This document shows positions 46,921 through 51,195 of a stretch of DNA of 51,195 nt, piece after piece (within the stretch, counting starts at the first letter, position 1; the number at the start of each line of letters is the position of its first letter). The notes beneath the pieces are model-generated. The model ran no database searches. It saw only the letters and a program-made list of their open reading frames with translations, and was not told the origin of the DNA. A program made the translations under genes and the position numbers. This DNA comes from Acinetobacter sp. BY419 (GTDB lineage: Bacteria > Pseudomonadota > Gammaproteobacteria > Pseudomonadales > Moraxellaceae), in contig NZ_JAGFXZ010000024.1 of assembly GCF_019038395.1 (NCBI RefSeq), forward strand, positions 1-51,195, written 5' to 3'.

Positions 46921-47508
46921 TTAAAAGTTTACTTGAGATTCTTCCAGATTGGTTTGATCTTGTGTCAGGTATTTGTGCTGCAATTGTTGGTAAGTAGACG
47001 TATTCTGAAATTTCTGTAAAAACTCGCGGGTACCTAGAGGAAAGGCTGATTCGATAATTTCACCCCGATAATAAGCTTCACGCAGCGGGGTCGCGGAAAT
47101 TGCACCTTTCAGGCTTTCAAGTTCAACCATCTCCCATTCCGGAAAAAACTTCAAATAATACGAAGAATCATCTTTAAAATGCCCAATCAATCCGACTTTG
47201 GCATTCGGTTCTATGGCCTGATTCACCAGCGATTTCACCAGTTTTTGCCATTTTTCATCATTATAAACATCAATGACTTCTACAAATTTGATGCGTGCCT
47301 GATCTTCCGGACTAAAATTTGAAAGAATCATGGCTTCACGCTCCGAGGCCAAGAAGGGATTCTTGATATTGCGTTCATTTTGCGCAGAACCGAGGGCCAA
47401 AATCACATTTCGGCTGTGTTGCAAGGCAATATTGATGGTTTGCATGTGCGCCAGATGAAAAGGCTGAAAGCGGCCAATGAAAACCAGGTAATCAAATGTA
47501 TAGTTCAT
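46921..47508 (-). CDS. nadM: NMN/NaMN adenylyltransferase, NadM-like
   Basis: This 195-residue nucleotidyltransferase adenylates NMN or nicotinate mononucleotide to NAD or its acid form. It has the core GRFQPFHLAHMQTI with the HxxH pair (His18 and His21), ALGSAQNERN and the late ISATPLREAYYRG. It lacks the Nudix domain of bifunctional NadM-Nudix proteins, but its length fits a NadM-type single-domain protein. Known NAD work in Acinetobacter includes a NadM-type enzyme, which supports the name but not exact substrate. Confidence 0.8.
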   Translation of the reverse strand: MNYTFDYLVFIGRFQPFHLAHMQTINIALQHSRNVILALGSAQNERNIKNPFLASEREAMILSNFSPEDQARIKFVEVIDVYNDEKWQKLVKSLVNQAIEPNAKVGLIGHFKDDSSYYLKFFPEWEMVELESLKGAISATPLREAYYRGEIIESAFPLGTREFLQKFQNTSTYQQLQHKYLTQDQTNLEESQVNF

Positions 47509-47611
47509 AAGGAATCAGTTTTTTATGACTCATGAGTTGTGCCACCCCAATAAATATGCGACATAATAATTCCCATAAAATCAAATTAAGTTTTAAAGCA
47601 AGGATAGTACG

Positions 47612-48412
47612 ATGACACTGAGCTGTATTCAACAACCTCATGAGCATTTGAATGCGAATTTAGAACATGGTGTACTCACTTTAGCCATCAATCGCCCAGA
47701 AGCGAAAAATGCGTTATACAGCGAGCTTTATTTATGGATCGCTCAGGCACTCGATGAAGCAGATCAAGATAATGAGGTTCGTGTAGTCGTATTACGTGGT
47801 CAGGACGCAGACTTTAGTGCCGGTAATGATATGCAGGATTTTATGAAATCTGCTGCCAAGAAAGGTCAGGCACCTGCTGCTGAAGGCCCGCCGTTTATTT
47901 TACTCAAATCTGCTGCAAAATTTTCCAAGCCATTAATTGCAGCGGTACGTGGGGTTGCGATCGGAATTGGGGTGACGATCTTACTGCATTGTGATTTGGT
48001 CTACAGTGATAACACTGCCCTGTTCCAGATTCCATTTGTCAGTCTGGGCCTATCACCTGAAGGTGCATCGAGCAAATTACTGATTCAACAGGCGGGTTAT
48101 CATAAAGCAGCTGAATTATTACTGACTGCGCAAAAATTCAATAGTGAAAAAGCACTCAGTGCAGGTCTGGTTAACAGTATCGAAGAAGACAGCTATGCTG
48201 CTGCACAAAAACAGGCGCAAACCCTCGCAGCTTTACCCTTGGCATCTTTGAAGCAAACTAAAGCGTTGATGAAACATAATCTGGATGAAATTGTTGAATG
48301 GATCGACCATGAGGCAGAAATCTTCATGCAGCGCGTCGGCTCACCTGAAATGCTGGAAGCTGTCCAGGCTTTTATGCAAAAACGTAAACCTGATTTCACA
48401 CAATTCAACTAA
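47612..48412 (+). CDS. Enoyl-CoA hydratase/isomerase family protein
   Basis: This 266-residue crotonase-fold protein has the oxyanion-hole stretches SAGNDMQDFM and AVRGVAIGIGVTILLHCDLVYS. One or both catalytic Glu of true enoyl-CoA hydratases are not clear (QIPFVSLGLSPEGASS has one), so isomerase or hydrolase activity is also possible. GGAT lies before the ATG. It is read rightward, followed at about 70 bases by the nitroreductase gene. Confidence 0.85.
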   Translation: MTLSCIQQPHEHLNANLEHGVLTLAINRPEAKNALYSELYLWIAQALDEADQDNEVRVVVLRGQDADFSAGNDMQDFMKSAAKKGQAPAAEGPPFILLKSAAKFSKPLIAAVRGVAIGIGVTILLHCDLVYSDNTALFQIPFVSLGLSPEGASSKLLIQQAGYHKAAELLLTAQKFNSEKALSAGLVNSIEEDSYAAAQKQAQTLAALPLASLKQTKALMKHNLDEIVEWIDHEAEIFMQRVGSPEMLEAVQAFMQKRKPDFTQFN

Positions 48413-48484
48413 TTTTCAAACTTAGGAATCAATGAGGTAGTTTACACTGCCTTATTGATTCCTTTACTTGCCAGAATAAAGAAT

Positions 48485-49282
48485 ATGTCTACTGAAAAAT
48501 TGATTGATAAATCTCATCAAATGCCTGATAGCACCAACCCTGACAACAAACGCTATTATGAGCCTGCTCCTCAGGATATAGATGTAGATAATTTTCGTAA
48601 GGTGGTTGAAAGCCGACGTTCAGTCCGTAAATTTACCAAAAAGCCAATTCCTGCCGAAGTTCTGGATGCCTGTCTGGATCTGGCATTGCTGGCACCGAAT
48701 TCGTCAAACTTACAGCCATGGACCTTTTATGTGGTACAAAACCCGGGCAAGAAAAAACGTCTGGTCAAAGCCTGCATGGGTCAACTGGCAGCAAAAACTG
48801 CTTCCGAGTTAATTGTTTGTGTGGCACGTACCGACCGTATTGATGAAATGGCGAAGCGTAATGTGAATGAATTCCCATTCCCAGAAGCACCACCCGCGAT
48901 TAGAAAATACTATAAATATATTCCATACAACTATAAGACCGGTTATCTGAATGCTTTTGGTAACTTTAAGAAAATGGCGTTCAAAGTTGCCCGTACTTTA
49001 GACAAACAGATGCCGGTATCTGCCTTTAGTCCAGCAGATGCCAAACTTTGGGCGACTAAAACAACGGCACTGGCTTGTGAAAATATGGTCTTGTCCTTAC
49101 GTGCCTATGGCTTTGATAGCTGCATGATGGAAGGTTTTGATGAACCAATGGTACGGGATATCTTAGGCTTAAATGATCAACAGTATCCCGTCATGGTGAT
49201 TGGTGCAGGTGAACGTGCGAATGATGGTGTGTTCTTCCCACAGTACCGATTTGACCGCGAGTTGTTTATTCAGAAGGTTTAA
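48485..49282 (+). CDS. Nitroreductase-family FMN protein
   Basis: This 265-residue protein has the nitroreductase core: RRSVRKFTKKPIPAEVLDACLDLALLAPNSSNLQPW near residues 40-75, the FMN-binding start, and the late GFDSCMMEGFDEPMVRDILGL. It likely reduces nitro or quinone compounds with NAD(P)H, substrate unknown. I start at the ATG 30 bases after the first possible start, since the upstream part lacks conservation; no strong ribosome-binding site is seen at either. Confidence 0.85.
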   Translation: MSTEKLIDKSHQMPDSTNPDNKRYYEPAPQDIDVDNFRKVVESRRSVRKFTKKPIPAEVLDACLDLALLAPNSSNLQPWTFYVVQNPGKKKRLVKACMGQLAAKTASELIVCVARTDRIDEMAKRNVNEFPFPEAPPAIRKYYKYIPYNYKTGYLNAFGNFKKMAFKVARTLDKQMPVSAFSPADAKLWATKTTALACENMVLSLRAYGFDSCMMEGFDEPMVRDILGLNDQQYPVMVIGAGERANDGVFFPQYRFDRELFIQKV

Positions 49283-49509
49283 TAGCAGCTATAGAAAAAC
49301 AAAGCCTTAAGTTCATCCTCATTTGGTGACATGGATATCGCGCTTAGGCAGAGATTCAAGGATGAATTCCTGCCTGACACATAATTTTGCTTATCTTATG
49401 CAATATATTCCTTGTCCTTTAAAGCCATATCAACCTGCAAACAGAGAGTGAATTCTTCATACTATATGAAGACTATGCCATCTTAAAAATGCCAGTAAAT
49501 AATCAAAAC

Positions 49510-50979
49510 CTATGAATAGTGGGTTTTCAGTTCCCGATAATCAATCCAGTTACAATGAAACCCGACCGGCACACGAACCGGCAAATGAATCGTTGCAATC
49601 GGTCCTTCAGTCATATGCTGTGCATCCAGAATCACTACTCTAGATGGACTCCCATCCAAAGCATGAATATAAGACATGAGCCAGCCCTCATTTTCAGCTT
49701 GAGAACCTTCCCGGGCGATGAATATCACCTCCCCTGCTACCCAGTTTGCACCAAAGGAATAACTTTCTGAACTGCCAGTTTCCAGATCATGGCTCAAGAG
49801 CCTATTGCTGCTGATATGAACAGGATCATCAAACTCGCCAAAGGAAATACTGTAGACATAACGATAAGGCCGCCCTGTATAAGCGTCATTGATCCGTGGG
49901 AATTCCTGTTTCATCCCGGATAATACCGTCCGAGTCACCTTCCCGGCGGCTTGCTCGAAAATAAAACGCTCCAGTCGAATATCCTGAGCCTCAATCGGTC
50001 CCTGTATAGAATTGACTAATGCTTTGGAGTGAATTACGGCATCCATCACTACATCGCCAGTATTCAGGTCATACGCATTTACGGTATGAAAAATAAAACA
50101 GGGATCAATCTCATACCAGCGAATATCAGCCACTTTACCGCCAAAAGGTAATACTCCAATACGTGCCTGCCGTTTGGGATTCCATTGATATGGCAGCATT
50201 GAACCCTTTAACAGACTGCGTACCGAGAATTTTACATTCAGATCCAGAATCAGCACCTGAGATTTGGTAATGGCACAATCGTGAATCATCGGGCCATGTT
50301 TTACTGGTATTTCGACCTGATGTTTCAACTTTCCTTCTGAATCTATTTGCAGATAAAAAACTTTATTCTGAGTTAAAGCATCATAACAAACCGCATGAAT
50401 ATCACCGGTTTCAGGATCAATATGCGGATGAGCAGTAAAGGGTAGATCCTGATCATTTTCAAATAAATGATGCCGTTTTGACTCCAGTGCAGCATTCAGT
50501 TCAACTGGATAAGCCCCCGCTTCTACCAGCGCCCAGATTTTTCCGGCGAAGTGGATGACGTTGGTATTGACAGCATCCGCAACACCTCGCGATTTACCGG
50601 GAATTTGTGGCCGATGAAGTTTTTTCTGTACACTGGCAGAGCCAATATAACTACTTTTATACCAGTGTGCCTTGCCACCTTTGAGTCTGAGCGCATGCAG
50701 CATGCCATCGCCCGTAAACCAATGATAGTTGCGTGGGTTTTTGACTGTGATAGGATTTGGACCAATCCGCATCAGTGCGCCATCCAGTTCTGCAGGAATC
50801 TGTCCTTCCACCCTTAAATCTGTAAAAAAGTGTTCCTGTCGTTGCGGTGCAAACATACCTTCCAGGTAAGGGTTGTCATGCGAATATGGAATGCGCTGAT
50901 GCAGGATTTCTGTACCATACTGGATAGATTTGCTGAGAGTATTTTTAAGCATGCTGTTCAGCAGTTTTGGCCACTGCAT
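49510..50979 (-). CDS. Carotenoid oxygenase family protein
   Basis: This 489-residue protein is an Fe(II) dioxygenase that cleaves carbon-carbon double bonds in carotenoids or stilbene-type compounds. The four iron-binding His are visible: about 184 (TAHPHID), 233 (HGPMIHDCA), 298 (FIFHTVNAYD) and 475 (GFHCNWID). It has the seven-blade propeller start GALMRIGPNP and HWFTGDGMLHAL. I start at ATG 50979 (MQWPKLL) with AGGA upstream; 22 more codons lie open before it. Substrate is unknown; Acinetobacter members may act on lignin-derived stilbenes. Confidence 0.9.
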   Translation of the reverse strand: MQWPKLLNSMLKNTLSKSIQYGTEILHQRIPYSHDNPYLEGMFAPQRQEHFFTDLRVEGQIPAELDGALMRIGPNPITVKNPRNYHWFTGDGMLHALRLKGGKAHWYKSSYIGSASVQKKLHRPQIPGKSRGVADAVNTNVIHFAGKIWALVEAGAYPVELNAALESKRHHLFENDQDLPFTAHPHIDPETGDIHAVCYDALTQNKVFYLQIDSEGKLKHQVEIPVKHGPMIHDCAITKSQVLILDLNVKFSVRSLLKGSMLPYQWNPKRQARIGVLPFGGKVADIRWYEIDPCFIFHTVNAYDLNTGDVVMDAVIHSKALVNSIQGPIEAQDIRLERFIFEQAAGKVTRTVLSGMKQEFPRINDAYTGRPYRYVYSISFGEFDDPVHISSNRLLSHDLETGSSESYSFGANWVAGEVIFIAREGSQAENEGWLMSYIHALDGSPSRVVILDAQHMTEGPIATIHLPVRVPVGFHCNWIDYRELKTHYS

Positions 50980-51070
50980 TGTAATTATCCTTATTGTATT
51001 TTTTCTTTGGATTATTCTGGCAGAGATTATAATAACAAAAGCCATCTGGCTATTTTCTGAATCTAGACTA

Positions 51071-51096
51071 ACGGCGCGTTAAATCGAACACGCCGT
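51071..51096. terminator. Hairpin after the Nif3/YqfO-like gene
   Basis: ACGGCG and CGCCGT arms plus inner GTT/AAC form a stem with one mismatch, just after the minus-strand stop at 51123. There is no clear T run. Confidence 0.4.
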
Positions 51097-51122
51097 AGTA
51101 ACAGAACGTCAAACTTATAATT

Positions 51123-51195
51123 TTAGACCTTGATATCTAAAAGCTGAATAAACTCAAAGGCTGGCTCTTCATAAGGATGACTTTCCTTGAGAGCC
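51123..51195 (-). CDS. C-terminal end of a Nif3/YqfO-like protein, partial
   Basis: Only the last 23 residues lie in the window (ALKESHPYEEPAFEFIQLLD and IKV). The HPYEEPAFEF pattern is typical of the end of the small CutA/Nif3-like YqfO domain. The gene starts beyond the right edge, so neither length nor start can be given. The call rests on this short motif. Confidence 0.6.
   Translation of the reverse strand, partial: ALKESHPYEEPAFEFIQLLDIKV

Noticed and set aside
49283..49509. Inverted repeats (TTCATCC/GGATGAA and AGGCAG/CTGCCT) in the gap after the nitroreductase gene
   Set aside because: Arms are short and the loops long or irregular, with no T run; not convincing as a terminator.

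Overview
The window is a chromosomal segment of an Acinetobacter-type gammaproteobacterium (Moraxellaceae). The call rests on the AT-rich base composition, on gene order (rpsB-tsf divergent from map; lepA-lepB-DUF4845-rnc-era-recO-pdxJ; pabC-mltG-tmk), and on Acinetobacter-style features such as a long N-terminal extension on Era, a NadM-like NMN adenylyltransferase and a CysB-type sulfate locus. Most of it is ordinary core genome with short intergenic gaps and clear rho-independent terminators.

Layout. 1-2.9 kb: an exonuclease-like gene and three small genes of unknown function. 2.9-4.8 kb: the least settled part, with a candidate sRNA on the minus strand, a decayed IS1-family element, a GGDEF gene cut off at its 5' side by that element, and tRNA-Arg(CCG). 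5.0-8.2 kb: yadG-yadH ABC exporter, queF and an unknown gene in one overlapping operon. 8.4-11.1 kb: a MltB-like transglycosylase, an RlpA-like protein and an Mpo1-like membrane protein. 11.1-11.6 kb: a previously uncalled, multiply broken DUF3465 pseudogene on the minus strand. 11.7-16.1 kb: rpsB-tsf (minus), map and an aspartate aminotransferase (plus). 16.1-19 kb: a MATE transporter, a thioesterase, an unknown gene and tRNA-Asn.

19.1-26.3 kb is a long minus-strand block, lepA-lepB-DUF4845-rnc-era-lipoprotein-recO-pdxJ-miaE, linking translation, protein export, RNA processing, DNA repair, vitamin B6 synthesis and tRNA modification. 26.5-33.5 kb: a thioesterase, a MucD/DegQ-type periplasmic protease, nadB, a second PaaI thioesterase and the pabC-mltG-tmk operon.

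33.6-40.3 kb is a sulfate-uptake locus: two tandem paralogous sulfate-binding proteins with a nearly identical 26-bp upstream element, an RBBP9/YdeN-like hydrolase, cysT, cysW, cysA and a CysB-family regulator. 40.7-51.2 kb: an outer-membrane beta-barrel protein, dapD, queE-queC (the preQ0 steps that feed queF elsewhere in the window), a small secreted Cys protein, a Bcp-type peroxiredoxin, two YceI-like proteins, an NMN adenylyltransferase, an enoyl-CoA hydratase, a nitroreductase, a carotenoid oxygenase and the C-terminal end of a Nif3/YqfO-like protein running off the window.

I found no CRISPR array, prophage, integron or clear defence system. The best leads for something undescribed are the candidate sRNA at about 2953-3092, the 24-codon ORF after tRNA-Asn, and the duplicated promoter element of the two sulfate-binding genes. 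All starts were chosen by eye from ribosome-binding sites and family lengths.
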